A stretch of DNA of 64,000 bases from Buddleja alternifolia. Its lineage: Eukaryota; Streptophyta; Magnoliopsida; Lamiales; Scrophulariaceae. Shown here in pieces: positions 24,801 through 36,405 of the stretch. Position numbers and translations under genes: made by a program. Below the pieces are notes generated by a model. It worked only from the letters and a program-made list of their open reading frames with translations, did no database searches and had not been told where the DNA came from. The stretch covers positions 43,770,423-43,834,422 of the forward strand of contig CM033394.1 in the NCBI GenBank assembly GCA_019426215.1. Reading direction: 5' to 3'. Each line of letters starts with the position of its first letter. The stretch's first letter is position 1.

Positions 24801-25102
24801 GTGTGTATGTATAATACCAAAAATCCCACCTCAAAAAGCCATTTAAAAGATATTAACCTTCAAGAATAACCAAAAGGGTCTCCAAATATCTACATATTTT
24901 TGCGAATAGATATGTATGTATATTTATATATATATGTGTGTGTGTGTGTATGTATAATACCTTGTGTAACAAGCTCGAGGCAAAGGGGGAGTTCACGCTG
25001 GAAAACTTGAATCTTGCGACGCTCATCTTCTAAACCCTGGATATAATCCTGACATCTCTGCATTTTCTCCGAGAAATCACTGTGATTATGGCCGTTGATC
25101 AT
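21875..25102 (-). CDS. GARP-G2 transcription factor, HHO/NIGT1 type (5 exons)
   Basis: Exons (minus) are 25102-24961, 24451-24138, 23839-23575, 23236-23160 and 22213-21875, joining in frame to 378 aa. Residues 1-50 form a conserved N-terminal helix region ([20 protein letters not shown]) typical of the HHO/HRS1 group. An acidic, Lys-rich linker follows. The DNA-binding GARP/Myb-like domain spans about 216-274: [14 protein letters not shown], then [29 protein letters not shown] (written here as two pieces of the domain), interrupted by introns 3 and 4. The C-terminus is Thr/Ser/Pro-rich. Family members are nuclear repressors acting in nitrate and phosphate signalling (family knowledge); targets here are not shown. 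The conserved helix [13 protein letters not shown] fixes the frame. Confidence 0.92.
22571..22737. repeat. 90-bp tandem duplication in HHO intron 4
   Basis: The phrase cgatcataatttatgg, followed by ggtatatcatacatacacct and ttagaacctttaagtgattt, occurs twice with a 90-bp offset (start near 22591 and 22680). The second copy has an added 'ccgagatcaataaaatt'. It lies within the fourth intron and does not touch the splice sites. Confidence 0.7.
24463..24960. repeat. About 148-bp tandem repeats with (TA/CA)n in HHO intron 1
   Basis: Phrases 'aataccaaaaatcccacctcaaaa' type, 'aataaccaaaagggt-tccaaatatct' and a TA/CA microsatellite recur near 24463, 24521, 24664 and 24814, about 3.5 units. Seen on the transcribed (minus) strand each unit starts 'GGTATTATAC', the same sequence as the real exon 1 splice donor (AAG|GTATTATAC at 24961/24960). 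The donor region was therefore copied along with the unit. Confidence 0.7.
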
Positions 25103-25700
25103 CGTTTTTGATTAACTTTTGATGCAATTTTTTGTTTATCTTTTTCAACTTTTATGGAATTTAGATTATAACTTTAGAAATGGGGTTGGGGACCAGAGAG
25201 ACAACGGGAAGATTAAATATGGGAGGAAATGAAAAGGTTTTGTTTTGTCACAACATAGAGAGATCCGAATGAAATATTATGAGAATAAAAAAGGGATCTA
25301 ATAAGAATCATCAAATGGAATAAACTTTTGTTTCACAAGGAAATATATATAACTACCGTATATGTGTATTTATAGAGTAGATGTGTAAATTTATTTATTT
25401 TAGTTTAGAGTGAGAAAGAAGCAAGAAATAAAGAATATATATATATATATACATATGTATACATATATATAAATTTTCATTTTTGTTTTTGTAGGAGAAA
25501 AGAAGGGGTGCGTGAGAAGGTCGAAGTCGGGGCGTCGCGTACAGACGAATCTTTGATTATCAATCTTTTTCTTGGGTTGCTAGAGAGAGAGAGAGAGAGG
25601 GAGAGTAGGAGAGAGAAATGAATATTCGAGGGTGATTCTTGAAGAAATCTATATTAAAGCAAATTAAATAGTTGTAATATCTATATCTTTTATATATTTT
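25103..25700 (-). promoter_or_regulatory. Upstream region of the HHO gene
   Basis: About 600 bp before the start codon, including the 5' leader. Notable are a (GA)n run at about 25582-25612, which in plants is often a promoter element or a leader pyrimidine/purine tract, and TA microsatellites near 25437-25470. No TATA box or start site can be assigned with confidence. Confidence 0.4.
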
Positions 25701-26635
25701 GGAAAAATTGCATTGACCTATCCTGCACTATAAGTATTTGATATACACACCCCCTCACCTTTAATATATTGGCAAGGTCCTCTTTCCTTTCAACTTTTTC
25801 CTAAACTTTACAAGTTAAAGATTATTATACCCTTCATATTTTAGCTAAAAAAATTTAATTGAATGAAAAATTGTTAAAATATTATCAAATTACTTTGGAA
25901 AAAAATATTTGAAATGAATTTCTTTTTAGAAATATCTCTAAAAATTCTAAACCATAAATTATATATTTAAAAAGGACTTTCCTAATTTCATGAATAGTTT
26001 ATCATTGAGTACAAATCTTTTCTGTTTTAATTGTTCTATTTTCATTTGTTACATCATTTTTTATTTCTATCACAATATTGAATCAATTTGTCAAGTACTT
26101 TTTTCATTTTGTATTTAGTATAATTTCATATTCGGAATTGAGGATTTATGGTGATATTTGGGTTTTTCTTTTCATTCAATTAAGTGAAATTTATATATAT
26201 ATATATATATGTAGGTTTGCTACTTGTTGAGTTATAATTTTTCATTAATTTGTAATTTATTTATACAAAAGTCATAAGTTAATTTTTCATCATGCGTTTT
26301 TTAAATTTCAACTTAAGAATAAAAGTATCCGGTGTTTTTTTATTATTATTAATTTATGGTTTAAGAGTTTTAGAAATGTATCTCTAATGTTTTTTCTAGT
26401 TTTGGATGATTATGTTTTGTATTTTATTACAATGTTATTTAATGATACTTTGTAAAAACAATTTCAACAAATTATTAAGCCTAGTTCAACATTTTTAGCT
26501 CTACCAATAATTAAAGGGCATTTTAGTCTTTAATTAATAAAAAGTTGAAGGAAGGGAGGTTCATGCCAATATTCCAAAACTGAGGGGTGTGATGCCAATT
26601 GTCAATAGTTCAGGGGAGGTTGATGCAATTATCCT
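25701..26635. mobile_element. 0.93-kb foldback element
   Basis: The left arm (ggaaaaattgcattgacc, then 'cacaccccctcacctt', 'aatattggcaaggtcc') and the right arm (reverse complement 'ggataattgcatcaacc', 'cacacccctcagttt', 'aatattggcatgaacc') are inverted over about 100 bp. The interior is AT-rich with no transposase frame. No target duplication was found. Confidence 0.65.
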
Positions 26636-27628
26636 CTTACATTTGTGTGAGAGAGATACACAGAATTTGCACTCGAATTAGAATCGGTCTGATATAAAAT
26701 TACGTGTGATTCTCGGGCTTAAAATTCACTGAGACCTTGTATTTTATATTAATTTCAATTTAGTACATGAGTAGTCTCTAATTTGTTTCAATATATTACA
26801 TTTTCAATTTTAAGGTCAATTTCCAATCAAAAATTTATTTATGGGTGGTTTTACAAAAACTACAAGTGTATGCATGTGATTTAACAACAAAGTACATGAT
26901 TCTTAATTTTTTAGTAAATCGACTATAAACTATAAAGCATAGAAGTACAAATTGGTGTTTAATTGAGAGAAATTTTGATGAAAAAGTAATTTACAAGGAC
27001 TACATTGAAACAAACGAAAAATCTATTGACTAAAGCACTACAATAAATTTTACCCACAACTCTCATATATGAGCTGGCATCCGTCCCACGCATTTATATA
27101 TTTTAGATAAGATCAAATTGTTGCTCTCTCTGACTCTCTCTAATTTATATTCTCACCCTTGAAGTTTTTGATTGATACAATTGTGCCCACTTAGTTTTGA
27201 TTCATCAATTATGATGACATTCTCATTTTCTTCCTAAAAATGTATTTTTTCTCTATTTCGTTGATACAAAGTTGGAGTATGCCACTAAAACACGTCTTTT
27301 CTTATTCAATTGTCTCTATTATTTTTTGATGTACAATTTTTTATTGTTGTTAATTGACATTATACAGCATAAACTCATCCACAAAATAGTCATCTATAGT
27401 TCTGAAATTATTTTAATATGACAAATAAATGCTTATATTGAAGAAAGAAAAAAAAAGAGTTTTGCATAATATAAAGTGTATTGTCACTATTGCGACAAAC
27501 AAAACAACAAGAAATAAGGGGAAAAAACTATGATATCTTTTTTTTTTATCAAAGATAACTATGATATCGACATTACATATATAATTGGTACCACGTGAAT
27601 GATATATATATAGTTAATAATGATGTTG
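26636..27628. other. AT-rich intergenic DNA
   Basis: No gene or well-bounded repeat was recognised. Confidence 0.45.
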
Positions 27629-27648
27629 GAGAATTATATATTATTATT

Positions 27649-27835
27649 TTTTCGTTTGAACCAAGGGTGTCCACCGCCAGCAACAGTGACTAATTCTTTT
27701 CGCTGCAAGAGCTCTCTCATTGGAGGTAAACGACTGGCCACGAAATGTGCTCTATTCCCATGAACGAGGATAAAAAACTTCCAACCTTATGGTTATGGGA
27801 CGAGGCGAGTTACCACCATCCCACTCCTCGTGGTT
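27649..27835 (-). mobile_element. SINE-like retroposon with perfect 20-bp target duplication
   Basis: The insert is bracketed by identical 20-mers gagaattatatattattatt at 27629-27648 and 27836-27855. The insert's left end is T-rich (tttcg), which is an A-tail when read on the minus strand. The 187-bp body has no reading frame of note. A long, perfect, AT-rich duplication plus an A-tail fits LINE-machinery insertion. A clear tRNA A/B box pair was not identified, so the SINE class is open. Confidence 0.7.
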
Positions 27836-28034
27836 GAGAATTATATATTATTATTGGAGTGCTCCTAATTTTTGTATCATAGTCCTATATTATTGATAGA
27901 GAAGTATTACTCTGCCCTCTTTTTTTCCTCTCAATTTTCTTGTACTTTTTTTTTTGGTAAGAATTTTTCTTGTACTTATAGGACCAACATCGGGTAAAGC
28001 AAAGTGAGATGCAATAAATATTTCACTGCTCGCC

Positions 28035-28736
28035 TGTTGGATAAAATGGTACAAATTGTGGTTGAGTACGAAATTCGAACGCCGTTAGTATCCGGGATAC
28101 TTAAGATTATTGGATAATCTTAATCTACGTTCCGAGTAGATGAGTTTAGCATTTCGAATTTCTCTAATCGGAACGAATGAGAAATTAAGTGCTAAATTGA
28201 AGGGTTTGAATTGTGTATCCCATATTTTGATATAATTTTATTTAATATGTCATGCGTATATCATGAATGACACAACACATTTTAATGGAAAATATGTCAT
28301 GAATACATCATGAATGATATATGAGCACTTCAAGGTGGTGGAGCATCTTGGATGGCTAAGATTTGATCTTAGAAATGGATGGTGTGGATTGATTCTTATG
28401 GAAATGGATTTTGCCTATAAATAGCAACCATTCCAACCATTTTGAAACACACCAACTCAAAACACAACATATTCTCTCTAAGTGTTCTTGAGTTCTATAA
28501 AATCATCTTCATCTTTTTCTTGAGATTTCAATAGTAAATTAAGTTCGTAGTTTCTGAAATTGAAGTGGTTCAATCTTCAGAAAAGTATATCGTTGTATCT
28601 TGGGACACTTGTTGCAAGAACTCGTACCACCAAGGCGGGGCAATTTAGTGTTAAGGATAGAGAGTTCTCTCTCGCCTCGATATAATCTTTCTTTGTTATT
28701 ATCAATTTGATACGTTTGTGAAGTTTTGAAACAACA
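28035..28736 (+). mobile_element. Solo LTR (702 bp) with perfect 5-bp duplication
   Basis: Starts TGTTGGATAA and ends AACAACA (TG...CA). Both flanks are tcgcc (28030-28034 and 28737-28741). A TATA box (cctataaatagc) lies at about 28412. Parts of the downstream half ('ggcggggca-ttt', 'aaggatagag', 'gcctcga') resemble the minus strand of 33321-34411, so the two LTRs belong to related families. No internal region remains, consistent with LTR-LTR recombination. Confidence 0.8.
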
Positions 28737-29383
28737 TCGCCTTTATTAAAAAGGGCTGATACTTGAAGACTTCTGGACCTATGTCTCGGGTAATCTTCAC
28801 CTCTCATTTGAGTATATAGATGAGGGGCCCATGCAAATATATACATGGAGAATGGTGGACATCGTCTCGGGAGTTGAGGTTCGGGGGGTCTCTAGATAAT
28901 CTATATATTTATCTCTCTATATAAAGACAATTTCGGGGCTTGCTCGGGGCGTATACTCGGGACGGGGCATTGCTGAAACGCCCGTGGCAATAGAAGGGGG
29001 GCGTAATCCCTCGTGGGCGTACACCCCGGGCAAAAACACGCCCAATGTATTTCATATACATACGGTATAATTTTAGGCCTAAATTGATTTTTTTTCAATT
29101 TTCAATCTAAAATCCACTCTTTTAGGCCCACTTAAACTTTTTACATATTTTATTCTTTTAGTAAAAACTCGTGGTCCACTTATTCAATTAAATCAAACAT
29201 TAAAAAAAAAAACTAAGCAACAGCAACACAACTTAGTGCTCGAGTATTAAGAACCGAAGATGAAGATAATGATCTTAATGATGAGACTTTTGATAGTGAT
29301 TGAGTAAATTGGTGCTCGTCAACTATTATTTTAAATATTTATTTTGCGTAACACTAGAATTTGAAAACAATTATTTGTCTATG
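28737..29383. other. Intergenic DNA with a GC-rich patch
   Basis: 28915-29045 is unusually GC-rich for this window, with repeated 'cggggc' and 'gggcgta' phrases. A second GC-rich patch at 30515-30607 has similar phrases (cccgggggcatatgcccc, and aaaacact at its edge). The two may be the ends of one larger non-autonomous element spanning the foldback at 29384-30438. No gene is seen. Confidence 0.35.
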
Positions 29384-30438
29384 CAAATTTGGTACCGTAG
29401 GATAAGGCAAGTTCGCAAATGGTAACACGCGCGCTTTTCAGTTTTCTCACTTTTGGTACCAAATTTTTTTTTTCTCAATTTGGGTACCGTCGTTAGTATT
29501 TTGACGGATTTTGACATGTGCACGGCACATGTCCGTTAACTTTTGGTTTTTGGGGGAAAGTATACCGTTTAGAGCTGATTTAGAGGGAAATACACAGTCA
29601 AATGGGTCAAAGTTGACCAATTTAACTTTTTAAGGTCATTTTTTGTAGTTTTACTCATTTGAGATAAAAATTTCCGTAACAATACAAGAAAATTGATAAA
29701 CGAACTCCGCAACAATACAGGAGAATTGGAGAATCAAATTGATCCAAATAGGGCAAATGAAATTGGTGAGCTACAAAATGAAATTGATGAGCTACAAAAT
29801 AGGCTCATCAATTTCGCAGAAGAGAGAAAAAATAAGGGGACATTTGTTTCTTGTAGCAGTGTTTCTTTGTATCATTTGTTGAATGTTTTGAGATGAAGTT
29901 TTATAATCCATCTCGGTTTTGCAGCTAGTATATGTATTAGGATTAAATTGAAATCTAGTATGTACTTCAATTATGTTTTAATATGTAATGTACTTTCAAT
30001 TTTATGTGCAATTTATCTTGTTTATAATGCTTGGCACGTAGTGCATTTTTCTCGTTTAGTTTTGGATATACTTGCACACTGGGAGTGTTCTGTTTTGGGG
30101 GTCAAATTATGCTCTGTTTTGTGGCAAAAATATGCTCTATTTCGTCTGCTACTACCTTTGCTAGAGGAAGAAGAATAGGAAAAAAAAATATTTGGTACCA
30201 AAAGTGAGAAAAGTGAAAAGCGTGGTAGCATTTGCGAACTAGCATTATCCTACGGTATCAAAATTGAGAAACAAAAGCATATTTCTAACGGCCACGTGAG
30301 TTGCACATGACTTGTTCCGTCAAATACTGACCGCGGTACTCAAATTCAGAAAAAAAAACATTTTTGGTACCAAAAGTAAGAAAACTGAAAAACGTGGTAC
30401 CATTTGCGAACTTGCCTTATCCTACTGTGCCAAATTTG
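29384..30438. mobile_element. Foldback element with a short coiled-coil-coding frame
   Basis: Left end aaatttggtaccgtaggata and right end (reverse complement) aaatttggcacagtaggata begin long inverted arms containing 'aggcaagttcgcaaatgg' and 'tttggtacc'. The right arm is present twice (about 30187-30283 and 30361-30437). Within it, 29693-29896 (+) encodes a short peptide with heptad-like repeats (ELQNEIDELQNRL), probably a leftover of a captured or transposon gene. No transposase core was recognised. Confidence 0.6.
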
Positions 30439-30619
30439 TATTTTTTCCTTTTTTGCTAATTTAAATTAATTTTTAATATTATATTATTATTTTGAATACT
30501 AAAAAAGCAAAATTCCCGGGGGCATATGCCCCGTGCCTCGGGACTTGCGCCCAACCTCGTGGGACATAAAATGCCCCGCCCCGCCCCTTCATCTTTTAAA
30601 ACACTGGTATATATAATAT

Positions 30620-30947
30620 AGGGGTGTAAACGAACCAAATCGAACCGAACGAGATGTTGTTCAAACTTGTTCGAAATACAATCGAACTGTACATATTGTG
30701 TTTGAGCTTATTTGATTATTAATCGAGTTGAGCTCACTCGAGCTTTAATCGAGTCGAGCTTAAGTAGTTTGATTTTTTTATACTTATTTTTATTATTTTC
30801 TACTAATCGAGCCGAACTTCAAAACTTATCAAACACAAAAAGTTGTTTAAGCTTCGTTTGATAAATTAACGAATCGAGCTCAAACAAATTTTTAACGATC
30901 GAACTCGAGTCGAGTATTGAATAATTAAATTCGTCTTTCAACCTTAT
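30620..30947. mobile_element. hAT-like non-autonomous element, 'GAGCTCG' family
   Basis: Begins aggggtgtaaacgaacc and ends gtctttcaacctta. Flanks tataatat and tgtaatat agree at 7 of 8 positions. The interior repeats 'aatcgag', 'gagctc' and 'caaactt', in the same order as 21073-21415 and inverted relative to 11312-11650. Confidence 0.65.
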
Positions 30948-32013
30948 GTAATATTTATGGGGGTGGGAATATACTTGCTTGCAAAGGGATATAGAATGGA
31001 AGAATCACGAGGAACATATTGAAACTAGGAAAGAATCCCCCCCCAAAAGCGTGCACTTCACACGCCGCGTACGGTTAGGTCTGTCCATTTAATTTAATGT
31101 ACCGTTTTGAAAAGAACTATATCTGGCCTTTCAGACTATCAAAGGGCAAGCCACAAGCACCAAACATATCCAACTCTCGGTAGCTTGTCGTGGCATACAC
31201 GTACCAATCATATTCCGACACTATCATTGTACAGTGGGGGTACAGATTCATTTATAGTTGAGGACTGGAATATTCTTTTTGGAGGGGTATATTGAGTAAC
31301 TGGGAAGGAAGGATCCAGTGCGGTTGAGCTTATTATTATTATTATTTTATTTTTTCAATTTTTTAGTTCGACTTTTTTATCATTTTTCCAAAAAAAAAAT
31401 GACGAAGTGCTTGAGCATATAGAAAAGGAAAATAACACGGGGAACAAAAAATCTTTGTAAATATATCGAATTAAAAATGTCAAAATATATCAAGTACTTC
31501 TTTGTTTTTTTGACCGTATTAATTATGTCATCAATTAATACACATATACGTTATTACGTCCAAATGTTTATGTGTGGAAGCTAAGATTGTGAGACACTCA
31601 TACCGGAGCCCATTTAGTCACCTATAATCACCCCTTAAGTACAAGGTAAGAGGTACACTTTCAACGTCTTTTACAATCATCTTTAAAATTTACACTAAAT
31701 ATACTTAGTTATACTAATTTGAGCATGAAATTTGTTACATTGGGAAATTCTTCGTCGCCCTTAACATGTGTTTTGTGTACAAGTCATTCCTTTTATTCAT
31801 ATCAGGAAATCCTCGTAGGAGAAGTTGCAGCAAACATTCAGAGGAAAGAAATAACCTCCGAACCCAACGACCAATTTTGGTATGCATTATTGAGAAAATG
31901 TGCCAAGGAAAATGCTAAAAAAATACTATTATTTTCTCACTTTGAATGAAATTTCCCTATGCATTATATTGTGAATTTTTTCCTTTTCATCTACATAATC
32001 ATAATCTAACATT
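30948..32013. other. Intergenic DNA
   Basis: No gene was accepted. Frames at 31107-31295 and 31719-31949 have no recognisable domain and no supporting exon structure. A short TTA repeat occurs near 31331. Confidence 0.45.
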
Positions 32014-32394
32014 CAGGGACGGAGCCAGGGGGGCTGGAGGGTGCGCTTGCCCCCCCTCAATTTTGAAAAAATATTTTTTTACTTTATAAAGTTTTTGATA
32101 TTTGAATTTCGTCCCCCCCCAAATTCAAAAAATATCACGCTTTCTCCCTTTTCTTTGAGTTCGCTCCCCTTAAACCCAAAATCCTGGCTATAACGAAAGA
32201 GATATAAGAGTATAAAGTATGTCAAAAGTTGTAATTGAACCTAATTCCTTATTATATTTTTTCCCATAAATATATTGTACCGTAACACCCCCCCTTAAAT
32301 CCTTCGTCTATCTGCAAAAAAAAAAAAAGTGTATAGCTATATCACAACAATTTGCCCCCCCCCCCCCTCAGTAAAAATCTTGGCTCCGTCCCTG
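32014..32394. mobile_element. hAT MITE (CAGGGACGGAGCCAG ends)
   Basis: Starts CAGGGACGGAGCCAGG and ends CTTGGCTCCGTCCCTG, the well-known terminal repeat of plant hAT MITEs. Flanks ctaacatt (32006-32013) and ctaacatc (32395-32402) agree at 7 of 8 positions. The interior has C-rich runs (up to 13 C) and no coding capacity. Confidence 0.9.
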
Positions 32395-32402
32395 CTAACA
32401 TC

Positions 32403-33320
32403 CAAACTTACATAAATGAAAAATGCTTTTGTCTACTTGGTTTGAAGAGAACGGGTGGAAAATATTTGTATAAATTAATATAATATGAAACTATGAAGGT
32501 ATTTCTTCTCTATTTTGAGTTTTACATTTATTTTATCTATTGATTCCCATTACATAAATGAAAAAACTATTTAATTCATACTTATTTGCAGGAAGGGATA
32601 AGATGAAGAAGTCTTAGCTTTTTAAAATATTGTTTTAGATTCTTTTAAAAGAAATTAGTTTAGCATTTGTCTTAATTTGTTTTGAAGTCTTCCCCAATTT
32701 CAACAGGAAAGAATTCTTTGAGAGTTGGAATAGATTCTTAGAAACCAAGAAAAGTTATTATAATTTTGGAATATCTCCCTTTCTCATTAATCAATACAAT
32801 AATTAGGGTATATCCATTTTAGTGATGCAGCATTTTGTTAATTTGCCCCTTAAGTATTCAAAGGTCACTTTCCAAGAAGAGATAAGCATGACTTTGGCAT
32901 GTTCACCACTTGACGTTTAGAATGATTTTGAACAAAGATTTTGTCTATGTTTTTTTTGAAAAGCATTGAGTAATACTTCTTGGCGATTGGTGGAAGAATG
33001 TTCATTTTGGTGTTTTATTTGCCATAAACACATCATTTTTTTAAATAAATGTGATGTTTGTCAAAAATACGTCACCGAAATGCTGTTCAGAAGGATTTTC
33101 TATGTTGAAACACTAAACGTTGTGAGTATGCTTGCGCGTACGTAACATAACAACTAATTAAGGGCACGAAAGTGGTTCTAGCCCCATGATGGCCTTACAT
33201 ACACTCAAGTTTGTAATTACTCTTAAAGAGAATTAAATATTGTAAGCAAGAGCATATTAAGAAATGTCATATAGAGAACATAGGAGAATTATGGGCTTTA
33301 AGGGCTCATATAAATCTTCT
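32403..33320. other. AT-rich intergenic DNA
   Basis: No gene or bounded repeat was recognised between the hAT MITE and the solo LTR. Confidence 0.45.
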
Positions 33321-34411
33321 TGTTGGAAAAATATCCGTGAGCCTACTTGGGTTTAGTATCTTCAAGAACGGTTTCAAAGTCGAGGCAAGTGTTCTACACT
33401 TTATCTTTGAAACGAAACTGCCCCGCTCACGGTGCTTACGGGATTTGGCAATCGTTTCCTAAGATTCAACGACTTAGTAAAGAAGTAGTAGCACTACAAA
33501 CTTCGATAGTCTACGAACAAACTTTGTTCCAAACTCTCTCGATGGACTATGATGAATTAAATGCATATTTAGACATTTTATATGCAAGACTATTCTCCAA
33601 ATATTAAATTAATATTTAGGAATATCCAAAAAATTCTCAAAATACTCAAAATAGTATCTAAGAGAAGAAAGGAGAAGATAATATGATTATGGTGTATTTA
33701 ATCTCAAAATATGGGGTCTATTTATAGAGAATGAAGAGTTTTGGGTCAAAAGTTGCAACTTTTCGTACAATGCAGAAGGGCCCAAAAGGTGTGACTTTTG
33801 GACGAAAAGCCCCCTGAAGGCAGCTTTTCGGAAAGTGCAGATTCGCCCCATAAGTTGCAACTGTTGGCGAAAAGCCCCCTGGCAGGCGAGAATCCAGTGT
33901 GGGCGGGTGCACGGTACACCCGCTCAATAGCCAATGGATTCGCTCCATGAGTGGGCGCTAATCCAGTGTGGGCGGTTTCACCCCTTGCTGTGCAATTCAG
34001 CCCCTGACTTTCCAGAACGTTCAAATTGACCCCAAAACTTTGAATCTTGATCAACTATTTCCTTTCAAATTGGTCCCTCAATTTTTCAACTTGAACACTT
34101 AAGTCCCCAAACTAAATGAACCATTTTCCATACAATCGCGGCCGTCGATCGTATGACTTTGATCATTTAATTATGTGTGTTCATATCAATTCATTGATTC
34201 CAATTATAACCCAATTTTTAAGTGACATATTTTGTTAATTAATTTCTCATTCACCCTAAATCGGAATTGAGTGATTAAATACTCGAAATTTATCTACTCG
34301 AAACGTAGATAAATTTGAGTCAAAGACATTCCACTTTCAACATGTGGAATTCACTTAAATCTCTAACAAAATCATGTTAACACACGATTTACTCAATCGA
34401 GATTTCCAACA
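33321..34411 (-). mobile_element. Solo LTR (1,091 bp) with perfect 5-bp duplication
   Basis: Ends tgttggaaaa and tttccaaca are inverted (TG...CA). Both flanks are cttct (33316-33320 and 34412-34416). On the minus strand a TATA box (tctataaatag) occurs at about 33719-33729, which gives the orientation. The middle carries 'cccacactggatt' twice (near 33892 and 33963) and several 'ggcttttcg' phrases. Frames inside (33347-33607, 33718-34054) show no domain. Confidence 0.88.
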
Positions 34412-34670
34412 CTTCTATCCTTGTAGAGTATTAATGCATCTTTAATAAAAATGTTTGCATAATATAGCAGTTTTCTACTTACGCATTGGCATTAAATAAC
34501 CCAAGAAAATGTTTAAAATATTGGTCATTGCCTAGTCGGTTTTGGTCCATTTCATATTAAATTAACCATTTGATCTCAAATCTTTTTAATTGATACAACT
34601 TAATCTCATTTCAAATTTCAAAAAGAATCTCCAATGAGATTCTTGCCAAAATCAAAACCCTAACTAAATG

Positions 34671-34865
34671 GCACAGGTTCGATTCCCTTGAGGGAATAGC
34701 TATTTGCCTCTTCTGCTGTGAGTCTGTCAGTTATGGGCAACCTAGGCTGACTTATCTCTCATGTGTGGTTTGCAAGCTATTACACATGAGCTGGATTTAC
34801 CTAGACTGCGCACCCTAAGGGTAGAGACTGCGAGTTTTCCTCGTCATCCAAAAATAAATAAAAAA
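34671..34865 (+). mobile_element. 5'-truncated tRNA-derived SINE
   Basis: A B-box-like motif ggttcgattcccttgag occurs at about 34677, followed by a body typical of plant SINEs and an A-rich tail (aaaaataaataaaaaatta). The A-box half is not convincing, so the 5' part is missing or diverged. Confidence 0.55.
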
Positions 34866-36240
34866 TTATAAACTTGTTAGATTTCCAGCAATAAGTAAGT
34901 TCTTTTTTTTCTTTGGAATATTTGTTGACGTCAACATATTGCATAAAAGTTTATTTATATTGATAAATCTTTTTCAATAAAATGTCTTTAATAAATTTTT
35001 AACAAATTTGTACATGAAACTGAATTCCTCGAAGAATGTTATAGATATCTTTAGAACTTCTCTAGTTTTAATTATGTTCCATATTGTCATAATGGGTTAA
35101 TATATTGCCAAAAATAATAGTAAGCGTCCAAAGGCTTCGTTGCTCTAAACTTCGAAATAATTTGCATGGCCTTTCACATGAACAACTGGTTGGTCCTAAA
35201 TAACATCCACTTGACCTAATGTTGGATAAGGGCAATGAACCTGTTGAATATTTTAATTCTAAGGCACTCTTTTGATAGGAAGTTCGACCTCAAAATAGGT
35301 TTTATTGATCTGGTTAACTAAATGTTAAATAAATTAAATTTGTCTTGTAATTAGCCCATATTTTAAGAAGAATGATTCATTGTAAAGTCAATAACATTTG
35401 TCATAAAAAAATTTAGGTGTGACTTATTTTACACCTTGATTTAGACAATGCTCAATCGAGGTTTTTGAATCTTGATAGACAAACCTTCGATTTGCCTCTC
35501 GTTCTATAGTTCGCCAGTCTTCCCCGGCCCAGTCCCTGAAAGTGTCTGGCCTTGCTGTATAAGTGTACCCCGAGAGGGCGGCTAGCACTTCATGAGCCCT
35601 TTCTTACGAAATTCTATAAAACGACAAAAACCTTTAAGTCCGGAGCCAACCAGTATGACAATGAATTTTCAATCTGAAATGCTTATATAATACGAAAAAG
35701 ATGAGCTAATGAGAATATTTTTAATAACTCCTCACATTATTTTGCCCGAACCAAATATTCCTCTCATATCTAGTTTTTGTGAGTGAGAAAATAGTTTTTC
35801 AAAAAATAATAATTAGAAATTACGTTCACAAAATTTAACAACTGGTAATGGTTGATTGGACTAATTAATATGATCCATGGACTAGGCCGGAATCCGGATG
35901 TCCAATGTCCTCAAGTTTTGGGCTTCACTTTTTTAAGCTTTCTTGACATTGTGTGGGCCAGACATTTGGTCTTGTCCAATTTAATGACATTTTGTCCAAA
36001 TTTAGACCAATTTCAATGTCCAGTCCCAGACTATAACATGAAAAAGGGCATTATCCATTTAAAATTTGGGCTCTGTTAAGGCTGAGCAGACTATTAGGGG
36101 TTTATCTTCGATATAATCTACCCACCAAAAAAAAATCTTCGATATAATCTTAATACTTTATGTATAGTAATATTTCTCTCCAATTTAATCACAAAAACTT
36201 ATGTGTAGCAATTGGCATGCAAGTATTGTGACACACACAA
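34866..36240. other. AT-rich intergenic DNA
   Basis: No gene was recognised. The short GC-richer piece at 35480-35600 (agttcgccagtcttccccgg) could be an old repeat or organellar piece but could not be identified. Confidence 0.4.
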
Positions 36241-36405
36241 GATCCTCTATTGCAAAATAATATCGCATCTCCTATTGCATTTGTTTCTATGCATGACAAG
36301 TGTATAAATCTTTTTTTAAAATATACAAGTGATTTGAATTTTGTACACTTGTCATGTACAGAAGACAATGCAATATGAGACGCAACACCATTTACAATCC
36401 CGATT
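36241..36405. mobile_element. MITE of the GATCCTCTATTGCAAA family, diverged copy
   Basis: Begins gatcctctattgcaaaataa and contains 'ctatgcatgacaagtgtata' and 'gtgatttgaattttgtacac', as in the cleaner copy at 39382-39543. The right end (accatttacaatcccgat) has lost match to the left end. Confidence 0.65.

Noticed and set aside
31107..31295. 62-aa frame with moderately complex sequence
   Set aside because: No family recognised, no splice partners found, and no promoter signal; treated as chance.
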